Below, in pieces: positions 52,025-63,060 of a DNA stretch of 64,000 nt. The DNA is from Oegoconia quadripuncta. Its lineage: Eukaryota > Arthropoda > Insecta > Lepidoptera > Autostichidae. The notes beneath the pieces are model-generated. The model ran no database searches. It was not told the DNA's origin and was given only the letters and a program-made list of their open reading frames with translations. Location: assembly GCA_949316235.1 (NCBI GenBank), contig OX438747.1:25548618-25612617 (forward strand), written 5' to 3'. Position 1 is the stretch's first letter, and each line of letters begins with the position of its first letter. The translations under genes and the position numbers were made by a program.

Positions 52025-52332
52025 GCTTTTTTTATGCACGTCGTGTTCCGACTTGACTTCAATCACACCTGATGTTAAGTGGAAGAAGGTGGAAGCGTAC
52101 TGACCCAGAAACTCCAACACATTTGGGGGACTGGCTATCTTATCTCTCACAACTGGAACACAACAATGCTATTAATATTGCTGCTTGGCGGCAGATTTAG
52201 ATACGACGGTGGTAGCTAGCCAGGCGGAAATTTAAAATGCCCTATAACCAGCCAAACCGAGTACCGAGCTAAAACATGTACCCTGCTGGGGATTGAACCC
52301 GCGACCTCTGAATCGTAAACCCAATGTTGTTC
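52025..52332 (-). mobile_element. SINE-B, nearly full length
   Basis: T-tract to 'acccaatgttgtt'; small deletions near the 3' end ('agtggaagaaggtggaag'). Confidence 0.88.
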
Positions 52333-52522
52333 AAAGAATAGCTAACTTTTTTGGTGTATTTCGATAACCTAATACCAGTTTTTAGAGAATTTTCTATTTT
52401 TTTTTTAATGTTTAAGAATAAACTGCGGGGTATTAGCTTTGGGTTTGGTGGAAATCGTATCTGCAGGGCTCAACTTAGCGCGACTCGAGTGACATAGGGC
52501 TCATAAATCGATCTTGAGATTG

Positions 52523-52650
52523 GTGGTAGCTAGCCAAGCGAACATTTTTTTAAATGCCCTACCACCAACCAAACCGATTACTTAAACATGTACCCCGCTG
52601 GGGATCGAACCCGCGACCTCCGAATCGTAAACCCAATTTTGTTTACATTG
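52523..52650 (-). mobile_element. SINE-B 5' part
   Basis: 'ggtggtagctagccaagcg' to 'gtttacattga'; lacks the 3' half. Confidence 0.78.
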
Positions 52651-52982
52651 AATAGTGTAATTAGGGAATTATGCGGTGTGAAAGAACACATCGTGACAAA
52701 GGTTAAAAAGGATATGCTTATAGATGGTTTGGACATGTGGAGAGAATGAATACAAGAAGACTAACGAAAGAGATATACCTACGAAGCGAGTGTGTAGGGT
52801 ATTGCCTAGGAAGAATTGCTCTTCCCCTAGTAAGAAGAGCACGGCGAACGTACCAAAATCAAATAAAGAAAGGCCAAGAGTAGCCTAAACCGACGACCAT
52901 GTATGAACAACTTTATGAGAGTGAATGAAGATAGATGTGACAGGATCGTAGCAATTGAAAGTCTATGAACTCTGCCTACCCC

Positions 52983-53290
52983 TTTTTTTTTGTCGAGGGG
53001 AAACGCATTTACGCGTTCAACCTGCCGCCGACTGGGATCAGCGGCGGGGATATGTGGGACTCCCCCTCCAGATCGGAGCGGTCCTACCCACTAAAACCCC
53101 CCGGCGACTTTCCTCGGCAGTAGAGAGGACCTGGGAACGCATAAGCGGCTCCAGGTCGCCCCCCGCCCCGCCCGCCCTCCGTGGGGGGCGCTCTCACACC
53201 GCGATCAGCGGGCGGTATGAGGCGCGATAGGGCCCGATGCGACGACACCGCCCCGGTCGCTCCGGGGGGTATCATCCTCTCCCGGGTCCA
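52983..53290 (-). mobile_element. R1-like (NLR-e) 3' UTR, antisense
   Basis: T run 52983-52991, then 'gaggggaaacgcatttacgc', 'gtgggactccccctcca', 'gagcggtcctacccacta'. This is the inverse of 34200-34320 with modest divergence. The GC content is far above its surroundings. Confidence 0.8.
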
Positions 53291-53295
53291 TACGG

Positions 53296-54036
53296 AACAG
53301 GCCTGAATTTATGTATTTTAAATTAATTTGTCCTTTGTTTTAAATATTGAAGCACTCGTAATATAATGTATCCTACGACACTTTGGGGAACACCTTAGGT
53401 TCCTACTTTCCTTAGGTTTACTAGTTTCAATTCACCTGTGTAAGTTCCAGCAAAGTACCTTCGCATACGTCATGCGAATTGGTGTATTGACACCTATTGA
53501 CAGCTGTCATTAGCAGGTATCGTAAGGCTCCGGAAGTCACGTGTAGGGGACAAGATGGCGCCACTGTACTTCCGTGGCGGCGCGTGAGTCACGCTCTACG
53601 ACGTAGAGATGGGCAAAACCGAAAATATTGACTGACTCGACATTATCGATAATCGATTTCGTATCTACTGAAATATTGTTTTTTTTTTTAATAATTAATT
53701 AATATACTATAAAAATTATTCAATCAAGTTTGTTGACAGCTGAAAATTGGATAGATATCTACAAAAAGTTTTTAATAAGTCCTGTTCGAGACAATTTTCA
53801 TTAAGCGCTCTTGTACGTTGTTTTTTCCAAATTTATAATAACTTTGTGTAAAAATTAAATGATATATACAATACCGTATACTTTGTTAACTACTTCGCAA
53901 GCTGTAACTCAAATATTCACTTATATAAAAGTTAAACTTTGATATCTTTAAGCCCTGTCCAACGACACCGTACAGAAAGCAAGACAGAAATCTTAATTTA
54001 TCCAATGGTGGCGCCACTAGACGGAATAAACCTCTT
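53296..54036. other. No recognised gene
   Basis: 'atgtatcctacgacactttg' at about 53368 recurs near 48699 and 59018, a minor unnamed repeat. Otherwise unassigned. Confidence 0.35.
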
Positions 54037-54046
54037 AACTGTATAG
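54037..54046. repeat. Target-site duplication of SINE-D, left
   Basis: aactgtatag, repeated exactly at 54332-54341. Confidence 0.8.
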
Positions 54047-54331
54047 GAGCGTCGGTGGCTCAGCGGTTAAGACGCGGTCTCCCAATTTGAGATGGCCATA
54101 TACCAATGAATTTTTAAATTTAATTTAGTTACTTATGTGCATTTATCCGACTGCTCTTAATCTGTGAAGGAAAACATCGTGAGGAAACCTGCATGCCTGA
54201 GAAATAATTCTAAGGCATGTGAATTCCCCAACCCGCATTGGGCCAGCATGGTGGACTATGGTCCATACTCCCTCATTATACGAGGGAAGGTCTATATCCC
54301 TGCAGTGGGATGTTTACGGGCTGAGATGATG
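54047..54331 (+). mobile_element. SINE-D (tRNA-derived, RTE-type tail), TSD-bounded
   Basis: Defines SINE-D: head 'gagcgtcggtggctcagcgg' with A box TGGCTCAGCGG, a body with 'aaaacatcgtgaggaaacct', and an RTE-like 3' end 'gtgggatgtttacgg' + 'gatgatg'. Compared with the antisense copy at 57820-58076, about 18 bp around the B box is missing here. Tail similarity implies mobilisation by RTE enzymes. Confidence 0.85.
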
Positions 54332-54341
54332 AACTGTATAG
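54332..54341. repeat. Target-site duplication of SINE-D, right
   Basis: Second copy of aactgtatag. Confidence 0.8.
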
Positions 54342-54644
54342 TAAGAAATTACTATTAGGAGGAGAAAGAAAAGGATCAATCAATCGATACATATCATCGA
54401 CTTTTGCCCGTCACCAATTTCAGTAAACATTCTTACGCACGATTATTCGATGTTGAACCAACATCCAGCCACAATCGATATGGTTTGTTATTGTATTTAA
54501 TAAGACTCGAGGTCGCTACAGCCGGCAACGTTAATGAGTATACATTTTTGTGACCACAATCATGTTCAGGTGGGACTCACCGGTAAAAGTAAAATACCTA
54601 ACTATTATCCCTAAGCGAATGTGGATGGTAGTGTTTGTAGGTAA

Positions 54645-54745
54645 CCACGGTGAACGTACCATGATCAAATAGGGGACGTCTTAAAGAAAGGCCAAATCAA
54701 GAGTACCCTGTCAATTTGACCGCCAATCGGCTTTGAGAGATGTAG
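54645..54745 (+). pseudogene. NLR-j scrap
   Basis: 'ggtgaacgtaccatgatcaa' and 'aaagaaaggccaaatcaaga' match the 3' coding part at 52838-52880. Confidence 0.5.
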
Positions 54746-54757
54746 GCTATGTCGCAC

Positions 54758-54808
54758 GCGACTCTATGTCACTCGAGTCGCGCTACGTTGTAGTAGCCCT
54801 GCAGATAC
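54758..54808. repeat. Short repeat, inverted match to 52462-52508
   Basis: 'tatgtcactcgagtcgcgct' plus 'ccctgcagatacga' is the inverse of the sequence lying between the two SINE-B copies at 52 kb. Confidence 0.6.
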
Positions 54809-54811
54809 GAT

Positions 54812-55075
54812 GTTTTTTTATACACGACGGGTTGGTGCTTGACCTCAATCACACCTGATGTTAAGTGAAGATGACGGGTACATGTTTAAGTACTCGGTTT
54901 GGTTGGTGGTAGGGCATTTTAAAATGTCCGCCCGGCTAGCTACCACCACTTTATCTAAATCTGCCGCCAAACAGCAATGTTAATAGCATTATTGTGTTCC
55001 GGTTGTCAGAGATAAGATAGCCAGTTCCCCAAATATTTGGGTTTCCTGGTCAGTACGCTTCCACCTTTGGCCTCA
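54812..55075. mobile_element. Rearranged SINE-B: inverted tail joined to forward body
   Basis: 54812-54872 is the antisense 3' end (T-tract to 'gttaagtgaagatga'). 54873-55075 is the forward body from 'cgggtacatgtttaag' to 'ggcctcatct'. Confidence 0.75.
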
Positions 55076-55787
55076 TCTACACTTTATTGCTTAACTTCTC
55101 TAATTGAAAGCGAATAGTGTAGTTTCTGTAACGAGCGATTATTAATTTTATAATAGGTAACAATTATAATATATTACTAAATAGTAACGCGTATTTCTCA
55201 ACCTTCGTTACTTAGCTCGTCTTGTATCTAATTAGGTGTCAACCCCACGCGCGACTACGGGCTATTACAACCAAAGCATGCCAACAAACATATTTCTAAT
55301 ACCATTAATTAAATTTTGATTGATTCTTAATGCACTTGGATGACGCACGTGTCGTTACTTTATGCAAGTTTAATGGATTAACCCATTCAAACGTCAACTT
55401 TATAGTAATTTATTGGAATTTGTAAACAAAAAATATAGTTACTTATATTATGTATAATAAATAAATAACGTAAATAAATAATAATATAATATAAATAATA
55501 CATAAGTGAATAATAATATAATGCAAATAAATACTATTCATAATTAATTTGAAAGAAAAATAATAATATAATTCGAATACAATGGTAAAAATACATATGA
55601 TGTACACGAACAATAGGTTAATTATCTAGCTAGTAAATGTGAATAATGAATTAAGAATAGGTACCTAATTAGTAATTATTTAAATGAGTGCATGCTACTC
55701 CCCCATGTGGCTGTGGCTTCATAATCATCCTTATTGATACAGCACACCATAATAACATCAAGACAAAACATAAGGAATGCAATAAAT
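55076..55787. other. No recognised gene
   Basis: AT-rich, with (aataaata)n-like stretches at 55450-55560. Confidence 0.35.
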
Positions 55788-56312
55788 GGTTTCAAATCAA
55801 ATCAAATCAAAAATGCTTTATTTTGTAGGTACACAGGGTACACTTAAAATAGTCAGATTTTATATTTTTAAAGCTACTGCTTGTTCAAAAGACAATTTTC
55901 CCCTGAGAAGAACAAGCAAGAAACTCGAGAGGTTGCTCTTTAAAAAAAAAAGGCTTTTATATTACAAAATTATTAATTATTATTTTATATAATAATATTT
56001 CATTAATAATTGTGAAATAGCCTGGTTATCCGAATGGGCTGTTTATCTTAAATATTTAATATATAATATTAATAATCTGATATTTTATAATATGCTTTCT
56101 TAATAAGTTTCTGTTTTACAGTATATCTTTAAATTTATTGAAAGGAAGATTTTGTATATCAACAGGAACCTTATTGAAAAGGCGTATACATAACCCTTTG
56201 AATGAATTACTGACTTTGCGGAGGCGACTTATGTGACCTGCAAGTTTATCTTTATTTCTTGTATTGACATCCAGGTTTATCACTATTCTTCCTAAATGAT
56301 GCTATAATGTTT
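55788..56312 (-). pseudogene. NLR-b tail
   Basis: Antisense (tttga)n tail 'caaatcaaatcaaatcaaaa' at the left, then the UTR and coding remnant with RFFNKVPVDIQNLPF-type residues. The DYLDD end is disrupted by AT-rich sequence near 56045-56075. Confidence 0.78.
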
Positions 56313-56640
56313 TATAATGTAATTTACATCTAAAATGTTTTAGTCTTTGACATTTACTACCATATTTTGGCAATGTTGTCAATATAAAAATGTAACCGGA
56401 TAAAAATAAAGCTTTCCTCCACCTGCGAAGTGCACACCAGATGTACGTTCACTTTACTTTAAGAGTTACTTGGCACAGGTTCAACGCACGTAAATCCAAC
56501 CAGACAATTTCAATGCGATTCGGACTTTTACAAAAATTTGCATTCAACATTGTTTACGTTTTCCCTAGCGAATATAACTCTAATTGAAATGGAATTGCAT
56601 TCCTGTATTTTAAAGTACTTCAACGAACCATCCAAACAGA
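56313..56640. other. No recognised feature
   Basis: Unassigned. Confidence 0.35.
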
Positions 56641-56727
56641 TGGACCGCCTCCGCGGCTCAATGTGAACAACATAGGGATTTACGAATAGGAGGTCGCGAG
56701 TTCGATCTCCCGCGGGGTACATGTTTA
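56641..56727 (+). mobile_element. SINE-B head only
   Basis: 'gaccgcctccgcggctcaat' to 'ggggtacatgttta', then unrelated DNA. Confidence 0.78.
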
Positions 56728-56735
56728 GTAAGAGG

Positions 56736-56886
56736 AGATTCAGGATTGAGATCGAGTCTCACTCTCAATAATATATTATATATTTGATACTGTTCAAATT
56801 CAGATTAGACGGAGGAAATAGAATAATCTCAAGTATCATTCTATAAGTTTTTCTCAGTCTTGGGATAGTTTTATTAGTACGAGCCT
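56736..56886. mobile_element. Possible MITE-4 relative
   Basis: 'caggattgagatcgagtctc' and 'tagttttattagtacgagcc' resemble the inner and outer right side of MITE-4. Left end not found. Confidence 0.3.
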
Positions 56887-57383
56887 TCTTTGATGTCTTG
56901 TTGGTATAACTGTATAGCTTATATTTATATTTATGTGTGTGGAAAATAAACGGTATTAAAAGACCATAATGTATCAAAAGTGCATTTAACCCAAAAAACA
57001 TTAACATTGCAATAGATCAAATCTTTTCTATCGTTCAAATAGTCTATATCGCATTCTGCAAAAATAAAAATGCAATAAATTAAATTGGTGTTAGTGATAC
57101 TTATAATTGGTAGTAAATAATATCTCCGTAAATTAGGAGCATAACCCTCTCGGGTTGATACCTCGACGACCAGTTTACGTGGTAACCTGTCCGCAATGGT
57201 TAACAACCTCCAGCTTGTGCTGCGGTATTTATTAGGGTTATACAGGTAATAGCTACAGAATCATGTCGATGATAAACGTTTATTTGCTCGAGGATTTGCT
57301 CTGTAGTTGCTTTTGATAGTTTTATTAGGTGTAATCAGGGCTTCTAAGCGGTTTCTAAGATATTGGTAAATAAAGTTTTATTA
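56887..57383. other. No recognised feature
   Basis: Unassigned. Confidence 0.35.
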
Positions 57384-57741
57384 CAAAGGGATAGGGAAAG
57401 GTTAGAGGCATTCGAGATGTGATATTGGCGTCGAATGGAGGGAATAATCTAGACCGAGAAGAGAACAAATGAAGAGGTGTTAATGATGGTAAAGGAGAAG
57501 AGATGCCTGTTAGCCACAGTTGAGAACCGAAGAGGAAAGATGATAGGTCACTTGATACGATATGATATATTTTTTTGAAGAACATAATTGAGGGAAAGAG
57601 AGGAAGGGGAATACCTAGGCGCAATTACTTTGACCAAGTGAAAAAAAATGTGAATGTTGTGTCGTACGAAGAGGTTAAATCGAGGGCGGAAAGTAGAGAG
57701 ACATGGTCATTACTCCACCGACAAGAGCATAGCTCTTAAAT
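57384..57741 (+). pseudogene. NLR-k: third RTE-like family, C-terminus
   Basis: RERLEAFEM, TGA, YWRRMEGII, TAG, TEKRTNEEVLMMVKEKRCLL, NRRGKMIGHLIRYD, TGA/shift, EGKRGRGIPRRNYFDQVKKN, ETWSLLHRQEHSS. The first two stops fall where a Trp is expected (TGG to TGA or TAG). Matches the RM--WTDK-TNEEVL / GH-LRHD / GRGRPR pattern of an RTE-type family. Confidence 0.78.
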
Positions 57742-57819
57742 TGAAGAAAAAGAAAGTTTTATATAAAATAAGTTGTTTTATGGAAAAATCTAAACCGACA
57801 AGAGCATGGCTCTTAAATA

Positions 57820-58076
57820 AGATGATGATATACTCCCTGTATTGGGCCATAGTCCACCAAGCTGGTCCAATGCGGGTTGGGGACTTCAAATGCTTTAGAA
57901 TTTTTATTACTCAGGCATGCAGGTTTCCTCACGATGTTTTGACCGTTCAAGGGTAGTCGGATAAATGCACATAAGTAATTAAATTTAAACACTCATTGGT
58001 ACATGGCCTGCCTGGGAATCGAATTTGGTCTTAATTGAGGGACTCTGTCTCCTCCACTGAGCTACCGACGCTCCTT
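57820..58076 (-). mobile_element. SINE-D, full length
   Basis: Antisense, with the B-box interval intact (gggaatcgaatttgg on plus) and A-box side 'cactgagctaccgacgctcc'. Confidence 0.8.
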
Positions 58077-58375
58077 AGTAAACCGGTTTAATCCAGACGG
58101 ACGGAAGTTTGTAGTGATAGAGACGGCGTCATCGGTAAGAGCGAAATGAAAACTACTAAAAACCTTGAAAAAAGAATTGATTCAAAACTTAATTGGTTTC
58201 GCTCCTTAAGATAACCGGTTTTTGAACGTTAAGGTAGAGTCAAAGCTAAATAAAACACATCTTTGTGGTTGACGCTGATTTAGGTTTAAAATAAACCGAT
58301 AAACAAGCCCTCGGTGTAATCATTAAACATAATGACAATCGTCGTAATATTGTAACTATGGACTATCATCGATTT
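58077..58375. other. No recognised feature
   Basis: Unassigned. Confidence 0.35.
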
Positions 58376-58979
58376 TTATAATAATTGCTTTGTTAGTTTC
58401 AAAATAAAAATATAAGTATTTGAAAACGACAAACCCCGACAGCGTATTTTTATAGACTTGTAGAGACTGTCAATCGTTTGTTATAACAATTGCTTTATTC
58501 GTTTCAAAATAACAATGTGAGTATTTGAAAACCAGAAACTCCGACAGCGTATTTTTATATACTTGTAGAGACTGTCAATCGTTTGTTATAACAATTACTT
58601 TATTCGTTTCAAAATAACAATGTGAGTATTTGAAAACCAGAAACTCCGACAGCGTATTTTTATAAACTTGTAGAGACTGTCAATCGTTTCTTAGAACAAT
58701 TACTTTATGCGTTTCAAAATAACAATGTGAGTATTTGAAAACCAGAAACTCCGACAGCGTATTTTTATAAACTTGCAGAGACTGTCAATCGTTTTTTTAT
58801 AACAATTATTTTATTAGTGTCAAAATAACAATATAAGTATTTGAAAACCACAAACCCCGACAGCGTATTTTTATAGACTTGTAGAGATTGTCAACCGTTT
58901 TCTATAACAATTGCTTTATTACTTTCAAAATAACAAATTAAGTATTTGGAAACCATAAATTCCGACAGTGTATTTTTAT
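58376..58979. repeat. 105-bp satellite array, about 5.8 units
   Basis: Unit starts at 58376, 58481, 58586, 58691, 58797 and 58902 (period 105, once 106). Each contains 'tataacaatt', 'tttcaaaataacaat', 'ctccgacagcgtatttttat' and 'gagactgtcaatcgttt'. Units 2-4 are nearly identical; the edges are more diverged, as expected of unequal exchange. Confidence 0.93.
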
Positions 58980-59317
58980 TCTGCGGGTGCCATCTTGGAT
59001 TTTTTAACGTAAAATATTCTATGACGCTCTGGGGTAAAAACGACTCTAAGGGCTTTCGATTTAGGCTACAGGAGGTAACTTATAAATCTGCATACAGAGG
59101 TACGTAACACACTATCCTCCTGCTTCGGCAGTCGAGGAAAAATCGAAAACCCTGCTGCATTTAAAAATGAACTAAAATGACTTCTAGGTACTTCAAAATC
59201 TGTCAAGTCATTCACATGACGTTCCTTGAACCAGACGAATGTAACGATGTCATTGTTCAAATCGGGTGAGGCTTTAGGCTACCGGTGGCGGACTTCGAAG
59301 TAGTCAATTACAAAGTT
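58980..59317. other. Unassigned, with a minor repeat
   Basis: 'gccatcttggattttttaac' onward resembles 48675-48720. Confidence 0.35.
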
Positions 59318-59440
59318 TTGTTTCCAGTGTTTAATGATAGAAATTTTATAGTAGCCTTTTGAAAATAATGTCTGTTATTTTTTCAGTTCATTCAAAGACA
59401 AATTTTGGATGTCAACTGGAACCTTATCATAAAATAGGCC
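59318..59440 (-). pseudogene. NLR-b scrap
   Basis: Minus frame YDKVPVDIQNLSLNELKK, stop, then SKGYYKIS: the core NLR-b motif. Confidence 0.6.
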
Positions 59441-60229
59441 CGTTTCCGCCTCGTTAGAACTCGCCCTGTTGTGAGCTTTCCGCCGCTCTCTCTCTCTCTA
59501 CGGGGAACATGTGAACTCAACTCAAGAGTTTCATATGCATAGTTTTAAAAACATTCCTTATTCGAATAGAGGAGAATTTGAGGCTACTATTGTCAAACTC
59601 AAGGTACGTCACTCGCTTTCAACCTTCAAGTATCCTCAAAGTCGATTTCATGTTCCACTTTTAGAATTTTTGTGATAAGCTTATTATTATTGTAGATTTT
59701 TTTGAATACCTATAAGACAAGGGTACTTGGTAGAGATATGGAAATTCCTTTAAAAATTACAATGTAGAGCTTCACAGAGTATACAAATTTCGAAAAGTAA
59801 ACTGTAGTGAACGTGTTACCGTTGTTATCTCCAGATAGCATCGCATTTAAATAACAAAGAGATTGTGCTCTGGACGAATAAAGGTAGCATTGACATCTGA
59901 GAACACCGATTTCAAGGTTGCGTTCAGTTTCGAAGAACATCTTAGAATATATTAGCACTTCCCATTGAAGTTAACCAACTCTCGAAGAGTAACTATGCGG
60001 GGGGATCGGAGTGCGAGGGGTAACTAAGTGGGCGGGGCTTTCATTTTACCATATCAGAGCTCGTCCCTCAGACAAGGTGTACTTCTTACCTACCTGTACT
60101 CTACTACAACTACAACAGCTATTAGTAAAGTACTTTGGTAATGCGAAATTTGAGAACCCTAGACACCATTACAACTCTGACGTCTATGTACCTATATCGC
60201 TTAAAGGTGTGAAGTAGGAAAGAATTATA

Positions 60230-60233
<4 letters not shown>
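59441..60233. other. No recognised gene
   Basis: Unassigned; short (ct)n run near 59493. Confidence 0.35.
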
Positions 60234-60260
<27 letters not shown>

Positions 60261-60266
60261 GCACGC
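60234..60266. repeat. (AC)n microsatellite
   Basis: About 13 AC units, then gcacgcagcacgc. Confidence 0.9.
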
Positions 60267-61009
60267 AGCACGCATCCATACACATGAGCAATAAAGGCAA
60301 GAACTGTAATTCTAACTTTTACTTACATCTTATATCTAATACAAATATCACATTTTTTCAAAATTTTCAGTTCACTTTTTTATCTTGTATGCAGTCAATT
60401 TTAAAGTATGTTCGAGCAAAGGAAGAGCGAGGCCTCCTGGTACAAGTATCTTAAATACTTAAAAGGTTGGTCTCAACCTCTGATTTCAATTAATGTACGA
60501 CTGTAATTTGAAAATAAAGATTTTTGTATTTTGTTATATTGTATTGTATCCTCGACAAATGGGAGTTTAGTTAATTGAATTCAAAATCAGCCATAGGGCA
60601 GCCTAACCTTAACAAGCAAAATGATTTTAGTATCGTCGCAAGTACTCAGCCGTTACCAGGGTAACATGAGCCGCAGCTAGTCGGCCGCGAAATGGCTGGC
60701 GCGGGGTGCGGGCGCACAGGGATCGGCATTCGATCCCGTTACTAACGGCCCTGCAACCATTAAACACTTAATCGGGTCTCGAACAAGGATTTATACTAGT
60801 GCTTAAGGTTGCGGTGTCATTAGAATTGTGCTATGTGTAACCACGTTTCTATACGTTGAATGTAAGATAAGATCATCAAAAAGTGAAAGATTTATGAGCC
60901 TGTAGTTGCTTGGTGTGCTTATAGGGTATATAAGCCTTGTCGGTCCCAGCTAAGAACAGAAAAAAAAATTGACAATCTTGTTTCATGGATGCCATAAAAA
61001 ATATATGAA
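60267..61009. other. No recognised gene
   Basis: A weak NLR-g-like (ttgta)n end at 60512-60550 and a GC-richer 60650-60760 stretch without identity. Confidence 0.35.
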
Positions 61010-61268
61010 AATAATATATCCTTAGATATACACACAGCGCCATCTAGTTCCATACCAAGAAACTACAGGCTTGTGTTGTGGATACCAGTGTGATATACTA
61101 CATACAATTTTTTTTTGTAAATAAATACATATTATACATGAAAACATCCATAACTCGGGTACACATGTCCGTATTCATCACACAAACATATGCCCCCAGC
61201 GGGATTCGAACCCGCAACCTTTTGGTATAGTGGTCAGAGTTGCTAACCACTACACCAAACATGTCGTC
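61010..61268 (-). mobile_element. SINE-A, full length
   Basis: Antisense, intact B box; small deletion in 'ataccagtgtgatata'. Confidence 0.85.
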
Positions 61269-61720
61269 AAATAGTCGTCAAAAAGGTTCTAAAAGGATGT
61301 TTGATGGTGACCTCCGTATCGATGTTTAGAATATTTTAGACTATAGGTACATATACTTACAATAGTCTAGTGTCTTAGCTTAGTGCGTATATTCATTGCA
61401 TCCATATATAGTTTTTTTGTAAGGCACTTATTAAAAAAAATACGAAGATAACTTATCTATTTGTAAACCTTGTATTGATCGTATTGAGGCAGAGAATATT
61501 CTTGGACCTAGAGATGGACATCACTATCAATCCTGAATGCTTCGTGTGACTATCGTTCATACGACGATGTTGCCGCGCTCATTCTCTACTATTCCAACTA
61601 TTTTGGTAGTTTCGTAAATAAAAAATGTGCTAACATGATAAGATACAATCAGACCAGACCTACTCCAGAAGTAGCGTCGAGACTTAGGTATAGGACTGCG
61701 AAACAAACTCGCGACTATGA
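61269..61720. other. No recognised feature
   Basis: Unassigned. Confidence 0.35.
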
Positions 61721-62021
61721 TTTTTTTTATGCACAACGGGTTAGCACTTGACCGCAATCACACCTGATGTTAAGTGAAGATGAGGCCGACTATGGAAGCG
61801 TACTGACCCGGAAACCCAAATATTTTGGGGAACTGGCTATCTTATCTCTGACAACCGGAACACAACAATGCTATTAACATTGCTGTTTGGCAGCAGATTT
61901 AGATAAAATGGTGGTAGCTAGCCAGGCGGACATTTAAAATGCCCTACCACCAACCACAACAAGTACTAAACATGTACCCCGCTGGGGATCGAACCCGCGA
62001 CCTCCGATTCGTAAACCCTAA
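61721..62021 (-). mobile_element. SINE-B, lacking the outer head
   Basis: T-tract (61721-61728) to 'gattcgtaaaccct'; the last 40 bp of the head are missing. Confidence 0.88.
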
Positions 62022-62345
62022 ATATGCCAGTGTCTAAATTAATGAACATAATTCTATAATGATATTAAACGAGTTTGTTAACTCTGCATAACATCTCCAT
62101 AATTCGTCTTCACATATGTAACAATAGCCACTTACCATAACGACAGTCTCAATGCTAATACTGCAATGACGTAGCTCTTACCTGAAATACGGAAATATAC
62201 AATTAACGTTAAATAAATACTAACCAGCTGGGTTTAACTACCAAGTTATACATTGCATGGGCAGGCTACCGCGCAAGTTGCGCATTGACATCTTAGGCAA
62301 GGCAAAATAACAATTATAACAAGGAACTCCACCAGCCTCTTTATA

Positions 62346-62510
62346 CATATTGGGTTCACGCATGACCTCCATCACACACATGTTAAGTGAAGATGAGGCC
62401 CAAGAAAGAATTAAGTGCGTTCCGGATGAGTGCGCTTCGATCTTGGGCCTCATCTTCACTTAACATCAAGTGTGATTGGGGTCAAGCGGAAACTCGTAGT
62501 GCATAAAAAT
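62346..62510. mobile_element. Two SINE-B 3' ends in inverted orientation
   Basis: 62380-62405 and 62441-62466 are perfect 26-bp inverted repeats (arms 'atgttaagtgaagatg' + aggcccaaga) with a 35-bp loop. Weaker pairing continues outward to about 62350 and 62495. Confidence 0.85.
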
Positions 62511-62907
62511 CTGGTAGAGATATATAGGTGATCATTGTTTACATCAATATAGATAGACGGTAGTAAATTATACGACGGTAGTAGTAACCGGTATCCAAAA
62601 ATGAAGTAATGTGGTACACTGTATCAACATTAGAGCTAATGAAAAACACGGAAACGCGAAATTATGTAATTTAATAATTATGTATAAACAACACAAAGAG
62701 AAAGATGATGCGCTTAATAATTCGTATAATATCCTCGTAATGGCAACTAAAAATACCAACAGCGTTTTATAATCAAAGAGCAATTACAATTTCCTTTTTA
62801 GAGTTCTGTGGCAAATACGAAAAAGAGAATGCTTCTTTAAGTGAATTTTTAGCGACATAATGAACTTCTTATTATGAGAATGATAACACTTCTAACACTT
62901 TTATAAT
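62511..62907. other. No recognised feature
   Basis: Unassigned. Confidence 0.35.
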
Positions 62908-63060
62908 CTTATTAGCTTTTCGCCCGCAGCTTCGCCTGCTAGCAATAACTTTATCATGGATGTGGTTCATTTGTTTATAGGGACTGTGAGTGATTCCCCA
63001 ATAGACAATATTCGATTCTAAATCCATAAAAGGCTAGTAAAAAGTATCCTCAATGAAGCT
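62908..63060 (+). repeat. REP-M, partial and diverged
   Basis: 'tagcttttcgcccgcagctt', 'taactttatcatgga', 'aaaaagtatcctcaatg'. Confidence 0.6.

Larger units (their letters stand above)
51886..52975 (+). pseudogene. NLR-j: RTE-like C-terminus, split by SINE-B copies
   Basis: Left part (51886-52022): KKARLAVYGGVLIPTLI, stop, ESECWDWQKKHERKINA. Right part (52656-52975): SVIRELCGVKEHIVTKVKKD, GHVERMNTRRLTKEIY, RARRTYQNQIKKGQE. Together these follow the order of a second RTE-like family. The middle is occupied by two antisense SINE-B copies and about 190 bp of other DNA. Confidence 0.72.

Noticed and set aside
58376..58979. CRISPR-like array
   Set aside because: The full 105-bp period is repeated; there are no unique spacers between short repeats, and the genome is animal.
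62180..62225. Minus-strand donor-like TTTCAG|GTAAGAG as a possible FAM43 upstream exon
   Set aside because: The sequence before it contains stops and no PTB-domain peptide; a 5' UTR exon cannot be excluded but has no support.
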